From the NCBI GenBank assembly GCA_020352495.1, contig CP070677.1:716301-760656 (forward strand): a stretch of DNA of 44,356 bases. Reading direction: 5' to 3'. Positions 1 to 8,534 of the stretch are shown here, one piece after another; the first letter of the stretch is position 1; each line of letters starts with the position of its first letter. The notes under the pieces were generated by a model. The model had not been told where the DNA came from and searched no databases. It worked only from the letters and a program-made list of their open reading frames with translations. Position numbers and translations under genes: made by a program. The stretch comes from Candidatus Latescibacterota bacterium. Lineage in GTDB: Bacteria > Krumholzibacteriota > Krumholzibacteriia > WVZY01.

Positions 1-271
1 GGAAGTACGACGACACCTGAGCGGTGATATCGATTGTCGTCCAGCCCTGAGGCGTGGGAGCACCGGTCGATGTATCAAACTGCCACCAACCAATAACAAC
101 CGTGTTGGCCGCGGCTGCCTGGAACATCGATCCACCAAGCTCCGGAGCCGTCGACTGAGCTGGCACTTCCACGAATTTGTAGTCGGCCAGCTTGCCCTGC
201 GTGTTCTTCGCCAAAGCGACAGAGCTCATCGCGAAAAGCACACACAGAGCTATTACGAGAGTTTTCTTCAT
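1..271 (-). CDS. Secreted protein of unknown function, N-terminal part (runs off the left edge)
   Basis: The reading frame opens with ATG at 271 and stays open for 90 codons to the window edge, so the C-terminus is missing. The start is backed by a GGGGGA ribosome-binding site 5 bases upstream. The first 21 residues form a signal peptide: MKK, a hydrophobic core, then a likely cut after SSVALA. The mature part begins KNTQGKLADY and contains W-x-FD and PQGWTTIDITAQ, a style seen at the start of large secreted proteins in FCB-type genomes (recollection, not a search). It sits downstream of glyS but appears to have its own promoter at 602-631 and a long leader. The function is unknown, and it could be a long exported protein with a C-terminal sorting tail. 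Confidence 0.75.
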   Translation of the reverse strand, partial: MKKTLVIALCVLFAMSSVALAKNTQGKLADYKFVEVPAQSTAPELGGSMFQAAAANTVVIGWWQFDTSTGAPTPQGWTTIDITAQVSSYF

Positions 272-601
272 CGTATTCCCCCATCGTTGCTGAGAAGGAA
301 ATTGAATACGCGAAAACCATAAAAAACCAATTTAGTGCTTCCTCTTTGGGAAAGCTGTTCGGTCAAGAGGCAAAGTGTGTTCTCGCACTTCCTGAAACGC
401 TGACGCTCACCTCCTCAACATCTCCGTCTCAGGGTTGAAGCCTACGATAACCGTCGGGTTTACATTAAACTTGTCGAGTAAAAGGCTAACACCAACGGTG
501 GTCGGCTCGAAACGCACGCGTCCCTGCGCGCATGTTTCATCTCGAACAAAGATTTGCGGCGATACCGCAAACCATAACCCTTTGCCCCTAGGCCGGCCGA
601 A
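272..601 (-). other. Long 5' leader or intergenic region before the left-edge gene
   Basis: About 330 bases separate the promoter at 602-631 from the ATG at 271. The stretch has one clean hairpin (553-571) and a perfect GGAGG just before a stop near 407. An open frame to 407 ends in a protein-like stretch (VSLLLDKF, NPTVIVGFNPETEML) that could be read as a ThiS/MoaD-like fragment. It has no good start and lacks the usual GG end, so I do not call it a gene. I recognise no known riboswitch consensus. Confidence 0.4.
553..571 (-). terminator. Hairpin, weak terminator or leader attenuator
   Basis: TTTGCGG and CCGCAAA form a perfect 7-bp stem around a 5-base loop. On the minus strand it is followed by TCTTTGTT, a poor U-tract. 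It lies about 95 bases past the glyS stop and also about 25 bases into the transcript expected from the promoter at 602-631. It could therefore end the glyS operon or attenuate the next gene. Confidence 0.35.
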
Positions 602-631
602 ATTGTACCATAAAAAGGGGTTAGATGTCAA
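602..631 (-). promoter_or_regulatory. Sigma-70-type promoter for the left-edge secreted gene
   Basis: On the minus strand TTGACA (626-631) is followed after 18 bases by TACAAT (602-607), close to the consensus. It starts about 33 bases past the glyS stop, in an intergenic region, and points toward the secreted-protein gene. The expected transcript start is near 595. Confidence 0.65.
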
Positions 632-663
632 GGTGGGATTGTGGATCGAGAAGGGGTAAGAAG

Positions 664-2838
664 CTATTGGACGAGGGTTTTCTCTTCTTCCACTATAAAC
701 GAAAAATCGGCGTATCGCGAAAACAGGGCGAAGACCGACGCAAGAAACTGTTGACGGTTGGCCCGAAGTGACTCATCGGGACAGTTGACCAAAACACGGT
801 CAAAATACTCATCGATCCTTGGCCCCAGCCCTGACAGGATCCCAAAAACCGCCGTCACGTCAGATGACGCCTCGTATCGGATCATGTCAGGGATCACGCG
901 CTGAACTGCTCTATGGAGATTGTGCTCGGCATCGTCCTCGAACCGCCCCGGGTCGAACCGGCCGGTCGCTGAGAGCTGGCCCGATCCCAAAAAGGCCTCC
1001 TCGAGCGCACCCCACTCCGCCCCGAGCACCTTGGCCTCGGGAGGGAGGATGTTCCCAACCCGTTTCGCGCCGGTTATGAGGAGCTCGAAGGCTTTGTCGC
1101 CTCTAGAGTTCTGCATTGCCCGGGCCCTCGCGAGGGCGGTGGCCGGTGTCGACCACGCGACGGCGCCGACCGCGGCAACGACGTCGTAGGCGATTCCCTT
1201 CTCCTTGAGAAACGTTTCGGTTCGTAGACGGAAGAATTCCTCGAGCTGCCTGGAGACTTCAGCGGGGCGGGCATCCTGTCCAAGACCCGATTCCGTATAG
1301 GCCGCGACGGCGGCCTCGAGCAGGGGACGGATCGAGACGGCAGCCCGGTGTTCGAGCAGACGAATGAGCCCCGATGCCTGACGACGCAACGCGTACGGGT
1401 CCTGCGATCCCGTCGGCACGTGCCCGGCCATAAAGCACCCCGATATCGTATCGATACGGTCGGCAATGCTTAGCAGCGACCCGAGGGGGGTTTTCGGAAG
1501 CGGGTCCGATGGCGTCCTCGGGAGGTATTGCTCGCGAACGGCGGCCACCACTTCGCTATTTTCCCCCGCCCGACCCGCATAGTGACTCCCAATGAGCCCC
1601 TCGAGCAGCGTGAACTCTTTCCCGTCTTTGACCATTTCGCTCGCCAGATCGGCTTTGGCCACAAACGCCGCGCGCTCGATCTGCCCCGTGGAGAGGCGGC
1701 CGCTCTCCGGCTCCATGGAGTTGATGAGGAGCCCAAGTTTGACCAGCCGCTCCCCCTTGTCCTTGAGCGTGCCCATTCCTTCGATAAAAACGATCGAATC
1801 GAGTCTCTTGGCGAGACCCTCGACCCCCGTCTTGAGATCTTCCTCCCAGTAGAAGTGGGCATCTTCGAGCCGCGCCTTCAGAACCTTCTCGTTTCCACGG
1901 CGAACGACCGCCGGCGACCCGACTCGACCCTCGGTAAACGTGATGAACTTGGGGACGAGCTTTTTTCCCTTCTCTCGAAGCGCAATGTATCTTTGATGAG
2001 CTTTCATCGCGGTGACCAACACTTCGGGAGGGAGCTTGAGATACGCGTTGTCGAAATCACCCATCATGACACGGGGCGATTCGAGCATGAACGTCAGCTC
2101 GTCGATGAGGCCTGGATCCGCTATCAAAATGAGCCCCGATCTCTCCGCTGTTCTGCGAGCTAGAGACTCGATAACGCGGCGTCGCTCGACGTGATCGATC
2201 AAGAGCCCGGCCTTTTTCACCACGGTCATGTAGTGATCGGCATTCTTGATCTTGTATTTCTCGCGCCGGAGCCACGGGATCACATAAGTGACGTCACCGC
2301 TCTTGACACCGGCGATCTCGAACCTCAAGACGGATCCCCCAAAAAGACATACCAACCAGCGGATCGGTCTGGCGAAACGGACTCCCGATCTCTCCCATCG
2401 CATCACCTTGGGAAATCGCAAACCGGTGATGAGATCGGGAAGAAATCGTTTCAAAATGATGGCGGCCCGTTCACTCTTTAGTTTTCTGGTGAACCCCAGA
2501 TATAGGCCCCTTTCCGTTTCGATCCGCTCGAGTTTGGCGACGGGCACACCGTGCGATTTGGCAAATCCCAGCGCCGTCTTTGTCGGCTCACCGTTTTCAT
2601 CAAACCCTTTGCTCACCGGGGGTCCGGTCACCGTTTCCGTCGTGCTTGTTTGAGAGGTTGCAAGACCTCTGACGACGAGAACCAACCGGCGAGGTGTTCC
2701 CGTCACGTACACGCCCTCGTAAGTCAACCGGTGCTCGTCGAGTTTTGCTCGAACGTCGGAACCGAGTTGCTCGAACGCCGGGCGAATCGAGGCTGGAGGA
2801 AGATTCTCGCACCCTATTTCAAGCAGGAGGTCCTTCAT
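664..2838 (-). CDS. glyS: Glycyl-tRNA synthetase, beta subunit
   Basis: This 724-residue protein is the beta subunit of the bacterial alpha2-beta2 glycyl-tRNA synthetase, which recognises tRNA-Gly and works with GlyQ. The family signature is clear: the N-terminus [15 protein letters not shown], then TPRRL, TGPP and GFA, and a C-terminal all-helical half with DPYALRR and a DALR-like anticodon-binding end. Length is normal (about 690-720). The ATG overlaps the glyQ stop by four bases (ATGA), which supports the start and implies coupled translation. It is the last gene of the long phoH-to-glyS operon. Confidence 0.97.
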   Translation of the reverse strand: MKDLLLEIGCENLPPASIRPAFEQLGSDVRAKLDEHRLTYEGVYVTGTPRRLVLVVRGLATSQTSTTETVTGPPVSKGFDENGEPTKTALGFAKSHGVPVAKLERIETERGLYLGFTRKLKSERAAIILKRFLPDLITGLRFPKVMRWERSGVRFARPIRWLVCLFGGSVLRFEIAGVKSGDVTYVIPWLRREKYKIKNADHYMTVVKKAGLLIDHVERRRVIESLARRTAERSGLILIADPGLIDELTFMLESPRVMMGDFDNAYLKLPPEVLVTAMKAHQRYIALREKGKKLVPKFITFTEGRVGSPAVVRRGNEKVLKARLEDAHFYWEEDLKTGVEGLAKRLDSIVFIEGMGTLKDKGERLVKLGLLINSMEPESGRLSTGQIERAAFVAKADLASEMVKDGKEFTLLEGLIGSHYAGRAGENSEVVAAVREQYLPRTPSDPLPKTPLGSLLSIADRIDTISGCFMAGHVPTGSQDPYALRRQASGLIRLLEHRAAVSIRPLLEAAVAAYTESGLGQDARPAEVSRQLEEFFRLRTETFLKEKGIAYDVVAAVGAVAWSTPATALARARAMQNSRGDKAFELLITGAKRVGNILPPEAKVLGAEWGALEEAFLGSGQLSATGRFDPGRFEDDAEHNLHRAVQRVIPDMIRYEASSDVTAVFGILSGLGPRIDEYFDRVLVNCPDESLRANRQQFLASVFALFSRYADFSFIVEEEKTLVQ

Positions 2839-3788
2839 GCGTCCGTTGCTCCCCGAAGCAGAGGGTAACCCTGCGCTTCGCGTGTCTCGAGATATTTGAG
2901 CGCGACCTTTCGCGCGATTCCCCGGATCCGCGCGATATAACCGGTACGTTCGGTCACGCTGATCGCCCCGCGCGCGTCGAGTATGTTGAAGATGTGCGAG
3001 AGCTTGATCACATAGTCATACGCGGGGAGAACGAGACCGGCGTCGATCATCTTGTCCGCTTCGTTCTCGAAGTCCTGGAAGAGCCCGAAATAGAGCGCTG
3101 TGTTTGCCTGTTCGAAATGAAAGATAGAGAACTCTCTCTCCGCTTGCCGGTTGACCTCAGCCCAACTCACACCGTCACCCCACTCGATTTCCATCACCGA
3201 GTCGACCTTCTGGAGATAGAGACAGATTCTCAAGAGCCCGTAGGTGATCTCCGCAGACACGGGATCGAGTTCGAGCGAACCCGCCTGTTGGAAATACGTG
3301 AACTGGGTTATTTCCATCCCGTCGAGCCACACCTCCCAACCCAAACCCAATGCGCCAAGCGTCGGCGCCTCCCAGTCATCCTCGACCAATCGGATGTCGT
3401 GATTTTTTGGATCGATACCAATGTGCTCGAGACTCTTGATATAGATTCCAAGGACATCCTCGGGCGGCGGTTTCAAGATGACTTGATACTGGAGAAACTG
3501 CTGGACCCGGTTGGGATTGTCACCATAACGGCCGTCCTTTGGTCTCTTTGACGGCTCTACGTAGGCCACGCGCCACGGCTCGGGACCTAGGACCCGAAGA
3601 AAAGTGGCCGGGTTTAGGGTCCCCGCTCCGACCTCGGAGTTGTAAGGTTGGACAAGCACACACCCCTGCTCCATCCAGAACCCCTGGAGCCTGTGTATGA
3701 TCTCCTGGTACGTCGGCGTGCGCGATCGTTTTTTTGATTTGCGGGTTCCCTGTGCCCTCTTTTTTTGTGTCCGCTTTCTAGATTCCAA
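2835..3788 (-). CDS. glyQ: Glycyl-tRNA synthetase, alpha subunit, with basic N-terminal extension
   Basis: This is the catalytic class II alpha subunit that activates glycine. The conserved core is easy to see: [45 protein letters not shown]-type QVILKP and [20 protein letters not shown]. coli GlyQ starts only a few residues before the first motif, whereas this protein has an extra Lys/Arg-rich segment ([20 protein letters not shown]). I place the start at TTG 3788 because AGGAG lies 10 bases upstream. A TTG at 3848 that overlaps the recO stop (TTGA) would add 20 residues. The extension might bind RNA (inference). Confidence 0.93.
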   Translation of the reverse strand: MESRKRTQKKRAQGTRKSKKRSRTPTYQEIIHRLQGFWMEQGCVLVQPYNSEVGAGTLNPATFLRVLGPEPWRVAYVEPSKRPKDGRYGDNPNRVQQFLQYQVILKPPPEDVLGIYIKSLEHIGIDPKNHDIRLVEDDWEAPTLGALGLGWEVWLDGMEITQFTYFQQAGSLELDPVSAEITYGLLRICLYLQKVDSVMEIEWGDGVSWAEVNRQAEREFSIFHFEQANTALYFGLFQDFENEADKMIDAGLVLPAYDYVIKLSHIFNILDARGAISVTERTGYIARIRGIARKVALKYLETREAQGYPLLRGATDA

Positions 3789-3844
3789 CGAAACGCTGCT
3801 CCTATTTACGTTGCCAATGGATTTCGCCGGACCGTCCGTCTTGA

Positions 3845-4600
3845 TCAATCTGTCGCTCGTTTGTCTTTTGGTATCAGCTTGAGTGCGTCGGGAAGGCGAT
3901 AATCATTTACGTGGTAAGTATACGTCCAATGAAGGATCGCCCCCAAGTCTTTTCTCAGCTCGGTACCAACCGTCAATTTGCGGAGCTCGGCAACCGGTGA
4001 ATCACCGATCTTCGCTATGAGCGAGAGGAGTTCTTTGTCCATCCAGACGCGGCGGGATGACGACTCGCTGTGGTCCCGGCAGGCGCTTCCGCCCTCGGCC
4101 GGATGGAAGAACCCATCGTTGAGAGATTCGCCGCATAAAGCGCACGAAGAGAACTCCGGGAGTGCTCCGAGAACGCCGAGAAGGTTGAACTGAAAAACGA
4201 GAAACGAGAACAACGGGTCATTGTCGGTCGAGCACCGAAGGTACTCAAGAAGCAGATTCACGATTCGTGGCTCGGGGCTCTCCCAGAAACAAACATGGTC
4301 GAGAAGCTCGAGAACGGCAAGGGTGGCGGCGAGTCTCGTGATCGTATATGTCTCTGTCCGGAGCGCCGAGTGAACGTGCGCTTCCTTCAAAAAATACTGT
4401 GTTCTGCCTTCCTTGTGGTAGTAAACGACCTCGAGGTGGGTTCCCGGTTCGAGCATCCCGCGAAACGCGCTCTTCGCACCGAGCGCTCCCTTTGCTACCA
4501 ACCTGGTTTTGCCGCTCTCTCGCCCGAGAAAGGTGACGAGCTTACTCGTCTCTCCGCTCCGCGCGCTCTTTAACACAACTCCTTCGTCTTTTCGAATCAT
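3845..4600 (-). CDS. recO: DNA repair protein RecO
   Basis: This 251-residue RecO acts with RecF and RecR to load RecA onto single-stranded DNA at gaps. The N-terminal OB-fold is recognisable ([26 protein letters not shown], with K and G at the usual places). A helical C-terminal domain follows with a likely zinc-binding CALCG and a downstream C-x-x-H pair, as in many RecO proteins. Length matches the family (about 240-260). It lies directly upstream of glyQ, the same neighbour as in the Firmicutes phoH-era-recO-glyQ cluster, although era is absent here. Confidence 0.92.
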   Translation of the reverse strand: MIRKDEGVVLKSARSGETSKLVTFLGRESGKTRLVAKGALGAKSAFRGMLEPGTHLEVVYYHKEGRTQYFLKEAHVHSALRTETYTITRLAATLAVLELLDHVCFWESPEPRIVNLLLEYLRCSTDNDPLFSFLVFQFNLLGVLGALPEFSSCALCGESLNDGFFHPAEGGSACRDHSESSSRRVWMDKELLSLIAKIGDSPVAELRKLTVGTELRKDLGAILHWTYTYHVNDYRLPDALKLIPKDKRATD

Positions 4601-4639
4601 TGGGGTGTGTTGGATTGGGTCGGTTTCCCGCGGGCGCCA

Positions 4640-6004
4640 TCAACGACTGATATACGAAACGTAATAAGTGGCAAACGTCATGTAGATCACGAGTCCCACG
4701 ATGTCGCTCAGCACCGTGATGAAGGGTCCCGTCGCAATCGCGGGGTCGATCTTCATCCGGTTCATCACGAGGGGGATGAGCGTACCCAGGAACGCAGCGA
4801 CAAAGGTCACCGTGAGCAAAGAGACGAGCAGCAGCAACCCAAGACTCAATTCCCTCTGCCACGCCGTGACAAGCGCAAACAGTAACGCCCCCAGCACGAT
4901 GCCGTTTAGCACCGTGACCTGAAGCTCCCTGAACACACGTCGCCAAATATACCCCGTCGAAATCTCACCAACGGCGATCTCACGCACGACGACAACCGCA
5001 GCCTGGACCCCGATACTCCCCGCCGTCCCAATAACGAGCGGCACAAAAAACGCAAGAACGACCGCCGTCTCGAGGGAAACCGAATAATGGCTCATGATGA
5101 CCGCGTTCACAACCTGCCCGAGCATGGCGACAATTAGCCACGGGAGCCTCGCCCGCGAGATTTTTATCGGTGACGTCTCACGGATTTCCTCCTCGACGGT
5201 GCCTACGATACGAACGATGTCCTCCGACGCCTCTTCCTCTACGACATCGAGGATATCGTCAGCCGTAATCCGCCCGACGAGCTTTCCGTCCTCGTCGACG
5301 ACGGGGAGCGTGAACTCGTCGTACTTGCCAAATAGACTGGCCACGTCTTCCTGATCCATATCGACCGGGACCGTGATCACGTGGTCGTCCATCACGTCGA
5401 CCATCCTGGTGACCGGCTCGTGGAGCAAAAGATCCAGAACGGCCACGCTCCCGATCAACTGTCCGCTCGCGTTGACCACATAGACGTTTTGTATGTTTTC
5501 GATTTCGTCCGCCTGTTCTCTCACGAGTTCGATGGCCTCACGGATCGTCGCCTGTTCTGTTACGGCGATCTTCTCCGCCTCCATGATCCCGCCGGCGGTA
5601 TCTTCGTCGAACTCCATGAGCTCGTGGAGGATCTCCCGTTCATCAGAGGGAAGGAGTGCGTCGATTTGTTTTGATTTCTCCGGAGGAAGGCTCGAAATGA
5701 GATCCACCGCGTCATCCGACGGCATCTCTCCAAGAAGAGAAACCACCTCCGTGTCGGTTAGAAGCTCCAGAAGCGCCTGGCCGGAATGTTCGTCGACAAC
5801 GGTCAACACGTCGGCGGCCCTCTCTGTACCCAGATGTTTGAGAAGACGCACCTTTTCCTCGTTCTCCAGACCCTCGAGGATATCGGCAATATCGGCGGGG
5901 TGAAGCGGTTCGAGGAGCTCGGTCAGGGCGGGCGAATCACCCGTCTGAACGAGCTCTCTCACTCTGGACACAGTATCCGGGGTCAGTTCGCTCATAGCTG
6001 GCAT
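4640..6004 (-). CDS. mgtE: Magnesium channel/transporter MgtE
   Basis: About 454 residues with the full MgtE order: an N-domain of helical repeats (LHPADIADILEGLE; LLGEMPSDDAVDLISSLP), two CBS domains at about 140-260 (DEDTAGGIME; YVVNASGQLIGSV; LPVVDEDGKLVGRI) and five C-terminal membrane helices with PLVIGTAGSIGVQA and MKIDPAIATGPFITVLSD, the pore region. MgtE is a Mg2+-gated Mg2+ channel in the inner membrane. The start is uncertain: ATG at 6004, ATG at 5995 or TTG at 6031, none with a strong ribosome-binding site. It lies two genes from the CorC-type transporter, so Mg2+ handling is a local theme. Confidence 0.93.
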   Translation of the reverse strand: MPAMSELTPDTVSRVRELVQTGDSPALTELLEPLHPADIADILEGLENEEKVRLLKHLGTERAADVLTVVDEHSGQALLELLTDTEVVSLLGEMPSDDAVDLISSLPPEKSKQIDALLPSDEREILHELMEFDEDTAGGIMEAEKIAVTEQATIREAIELVREQADEIENIQNVYVVNASGQLIGSVAVLDLLLHEPVTRMVDVMDDHVITVPVDMDQEDVASLFGKYDEFTLPVVDEDGKLVGRITADDILDVVEEEASEDIVRIVGTVEEEIRETSPIKISRARLPWLIVAMLGQVVNAVIMSHYSVSLETAVVLAFFVPLVIGTAGSIGVQAAVVVVREIAVGEISTGYIWRRVFRELQVTVLNGIVLGALLFALVTAWQRELSLGLLLLVSLLTVTFVAAFLGTLIPLVMNRMKIDPAIATGPFITVLSDIVGLVIYMTFATYYVSYISR

Positions 6005-6057
6005 CGTAGTGAACAACCGGAGTCTTGACAAGGAGTTTTGGAGTGGACCGGGAGACC

Positions 6058-6669
6058 TCAGCGGGGCCGAGCGGCGGCGCTCTGGAGAAGCTGTGGAGTG
6101 AACGCTCCGCCGGATATCACCATCTTCATGGCTTCCTCGACGCTTATGTCCACTGGGAACGTCTCCCCTTTTGGGATCATGAGGAGAAAACCCGACGTCG
6201 GGTTGGGTGTCGTTGGAATGAACACGTTGATCAGTTCATCCCCAACGAGCGTATTGAAATAACCGGCTCCCCGGTTGGTCACGAACGCCAACGCGTACGA
6301 GTTCGGGTGCGGGTAGCGAATCAGCACCACGCTCTGGAACACCGTCTTCTTGTCGGTCAAAAAAACTTCGCTCAGCTCTTTGGAGGCATTGTAGATCCGC
6401 CGGATCAGCGGCAGCCGGTTGAGGAGTCTCTCCCCGAGGGCAATAAACCGCCTTCCGATCAGATTGCTCGCCAAAAAACCCGTGATCAAGATGATCAGAA
6501 GAACAAAAACAAAACCGATCCCCGGGATGTCTATCAGTGGGAATTTTTTTTGAAAGGGCGCGATGAGGTTGTCGACCGTGACAAAGATCTTCCAGACCAG
6601 CCACCCCGTGATTACGGTGGGAGTAAGAACGAGAAGCCCCGTAAAGAAATGCCGTCTCAGATATTTCAA
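6058..6669 (-). CDS. DUF502 family inner-membrane protein
   Basis: About 203 residues with the DUF502 layout: LRRHFFTGLLVLTPTVITGW, two membrane helices (about 8-30 and 48-72), then GRRFIALGERLLNRLPLIRRIY, KTVFQSVVLIRYP, FIPTTPNPTSGFLLMIPK and a conserved end. These motifs are typical and the family's function is unknown. I chose TTG 6669 because GGGGGAG lies 6 bases upstream and the family normally begins just before LRR. A GTG at 6702 would add 11 residues. It sits between mgtE and corC in the operon. Confidence 0.85.
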   Translation of the reverse strand: MKYLRRHFFTGLLVLTPTVITGWLVWKIFVTVDNLIAPFQKKFPLIDIPGIGFVFVLLIILITGFLASNLIGRRFIALGERLLNRLPLIRRIYNASKELSEVFLTDKKTVFQSVVLIRYPHPNSYALAFVTNRGAGYFNTLVGDELINVFIPTTPNPTSGFLLMIPKGETFPVDISVEEAMKMVISGGAFTPQLLQSAAARPR

Positions 6670-6740
6670 ACGATTTCTCCCCCGCCCGCGGGCAACGCAC
6701 ACGACACGGTATGCACCTGCGCTCGGACCCCCCTCCGGTG

Positions 6741-8009
6741 CTATCCGACCACATCGTCCGGTCTTTTTCGGACCGAGCTTAACCCCTTGATGTGCACCTT
6801 GTCTATCCTTTGTCTCACGACCGAAACGATCTCGAACTCGATCCCCTCGTGTTCGAACACTTCGCCCACGCGTGGCACGCGTCCAATGAGTCCAAAAAGA
6901 AATCCACCCAGTGTGTCGACGTCACCTTCTTCGAGGTCGAGCCCGAGAGTCTCGTGGAGCTCGTCGAGGCGAACTCTCGCGTTGCACACGACGTTGTCTC
7001 CGTCGAGCACCTTGACCAGTTCCTCCTCCGTGTCGAACTCGTCTTGGATGTCTCCGACGAGTTCTTCGAGCACATCTTCCAGCGTGACCATACCGGCCGT
7101 CCCACCGTACTCATCCACGACGATTGCGATATGGATCCTTCGTTTCTGGAACTCGGAAAGGAGTTCGTCGATCATCTTGGACTCGGGGACGAAGTACACG
7201 TCCCTCACCAGATCACCAAGCGAAAAAACTCCGCCCGCGACGATTTTCTGCAAAACATCCTTGGTGTGAACGACACCCACGATTCGGTCGATGCTCTCGT
7301 CGTAAACGGGGATTCGTGAATGTCCCGCCTCGACGATCGTCCTTACCACATCGGGGCCGGGAGTGTGAAGATCCACGGCGACCATGTCGATCCGGGGAAC
7401 CATGACCTCTCTCACCTTTGTATCGCCAAAATCGAAAACACTCGAGACGAGCTGTTGTTCGTCGGTTTCCTCCTCCCCTTCCTTGTATCCGTAAAGCTCG
7501 ATTCGTTTCTTGAACGGTAGGACGGGGAACGAGAGCGCATTGAGTAGGTCGGGTGACAGACGTCTCAGCACGAGCACTCCTACATAAACAAACGGCCGCA
7601 GCACATAGATCACCGGATAGGTGACGAATTTGGTGATCTCTGTAAACCGCTCTGGATCCCGTAGCGCGATGAGCTTGGCCATGAGTAGAGGAAGCAACAA
7701 GACCAAGGCCACAAATGCGAGAAGACCCGGTGAGAGGAGACTTTCCGTAAAGAAGTGCTGTGTTGCAAACCGGTACGAGACGATGATGAGGAGGGCGAGA
7801 AAGAGGACCCTTCCCAAACCGAGCGAAAGGTAGTTGGCAACGGGTTTCTCCAACAGATGATCGACGAACTTGCCGTTTTGCGTGTTCTCATCGCCGTTTC
7901 GCTCCGAATGCCCGTATGCCAACAGCTCGATCGCCGAGTAGGTCCCGGAAAAAACTCCAAACAAAACAGCCGAGAGAACGAGTAGGACTAGGTCTATCTC
8001 AGGGTTCAT
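6741..8009 (-). CDS. CorC/TlyC (CNNM-type) transporter with CBS pair
   Basis: A 422-residue protein of the CNNM/CorC (old name hemolysin C) family, which exports Mg2+ or Co2+ or modulates that export. Order: a CNNM membrane domain (about 1-180, several hydrophobic helices), VREVMVPRIDMVAVD leading into two CBS domains (about 200-320; HSRIPVYDESIDRIVGVVHTKD and IVVDEYGGTAGMVTLEDVLEELVGDI), then the CorC_HlyC C-terminal domain (LDELHETLGLDLEE, DTLGGFLFGLIGRVP). ATG 8009 is chosen over the overlapping TTG 8012 and has AGGA upstream. It replaces dgkA/cdd in the phoH cluster seen in other phyla. Confidence 0.9.
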   Translation of the reverse strand: MNPEIDLVLLVLSAVLFGVFSGTYSAIELLAYGHSERNGDENTQNGKFVDHLLEKPVANYLSLGLGRVLFLALLIIVSYRFATQHFFTESLLSPGLLAFVALVLLLPLLMAKLIALRDPERFTEITKFVTYPVIYVLRPFVYVGVLVLRRLSPDLLNALSFPVLPFKKRIELYGYKEGEEETDEQQLVSSVFDFGDTKVREVMVPRIDMVAVDLHTPGPDVVRTIVEAGHSRIPVYDESIDRIVGVVHTKDVLQKIVAGGVFSLGDLVRDVYFVPESKMIDELLSEFQKRRIHIAIVVDEYGGTAGMVTLEDVLEELVGDIQDEFDTEEELVKVLDGDNVVCNARVRLDELHETLGLDLEEGDVDTLGGFLFGLIGRVPRVGEVFEHEGIEFEIVSVVRQRIDKVHIKGLSSVRKRPDDVVG

Positions 8010-8060
8010 CAATTCCTGGAACGGGGTGACAAAGCACCCTTGCCGGCAGTCGCCGGATTT

Positions 8061-8534
8061 TCAAAAAAGTTCCTCCACCTCCGCGGGGTTCAAATGGTCG
8101 AGAAGAAGACGTTTCTCCTCTGTTTCCATCCGGCGCGCGTCAGCGTCCGTGCGGTGATCGTACCCAAGAAGATGAAGAAGCCCGTGGACGACGAGCCGAA
8201 GAAACAGATACTCCGCGGGGACGCCTTGTGCGATCGCGTCTCTCTCCAGTGTCTCATGCGAGACATAAATCTCGCCGGCAACGTCGTCGGCCGGCGCGGG
8301 CGAGACTCCACCGTCGAGATACGAAAAGGATATGACATCGGTCGCGTTGTCGAGACCACGATACTCCCGGTTGATCTGTCGGATGTAGTCGTCGTCGACG
8401 ATAACGATCTCGACGGTATCCTCCTCGCGTCCCAGCGCAGCGGCCGTCTCGCGAAGCATCACAGTCGCACGGCGGTCAATCCAGGGTATTCTCCTGGCGG
8501 CGCACCGGCTATGCCGGCTTAGCGACAGCTTCAC
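8061..8534 (-). CDS. ybeY: Endoribonuclease YbeY, rRNA maturation
   Basis: A 157-residue zinc-dependent endoribonuclease acting in 16S rRNA 3' end maturation and ribosome quality control. The metal site HGLLHLLGYDH is intact, and ATDVISFSY and GEIYVS are typical of the family. The start is GTG at 8534 inside the end of pgpH (26-base overlap), with AAGGAG about 7 bases upstream in the pgpH coding sequence. The phoH-pgpH-ybeY order is widely conserved. Confidence 0.95.
   Translation of the reverse strand: MKLSLSRHSRCAARRIPWIDRRATVMLRETAAALGREEDTVEIVIVDDDYIRQINREYRGLDNATDVISFSYLDGGVSPAPADDVAGEIYVSHETLERDAIAQGVPAEYLFLRLVVHGLLHLLGYDHRTDADARRMETEEKRLLLDHLNPAEVEELF

Noticed and set aside
407-631. 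Minus-strand open frame resembling ThiS/MoaD
   Set aside because: Only the middle is suggestive; the frame starts at the promoter -35, lacks a good start and the terminal GG, and is better seen as leader.
435-659. Plus-strand open frame of about 74 codons
   Set aside because: Overlaps the promoter and hairpin on the opposite strand; no ribosome-binding site or domain.
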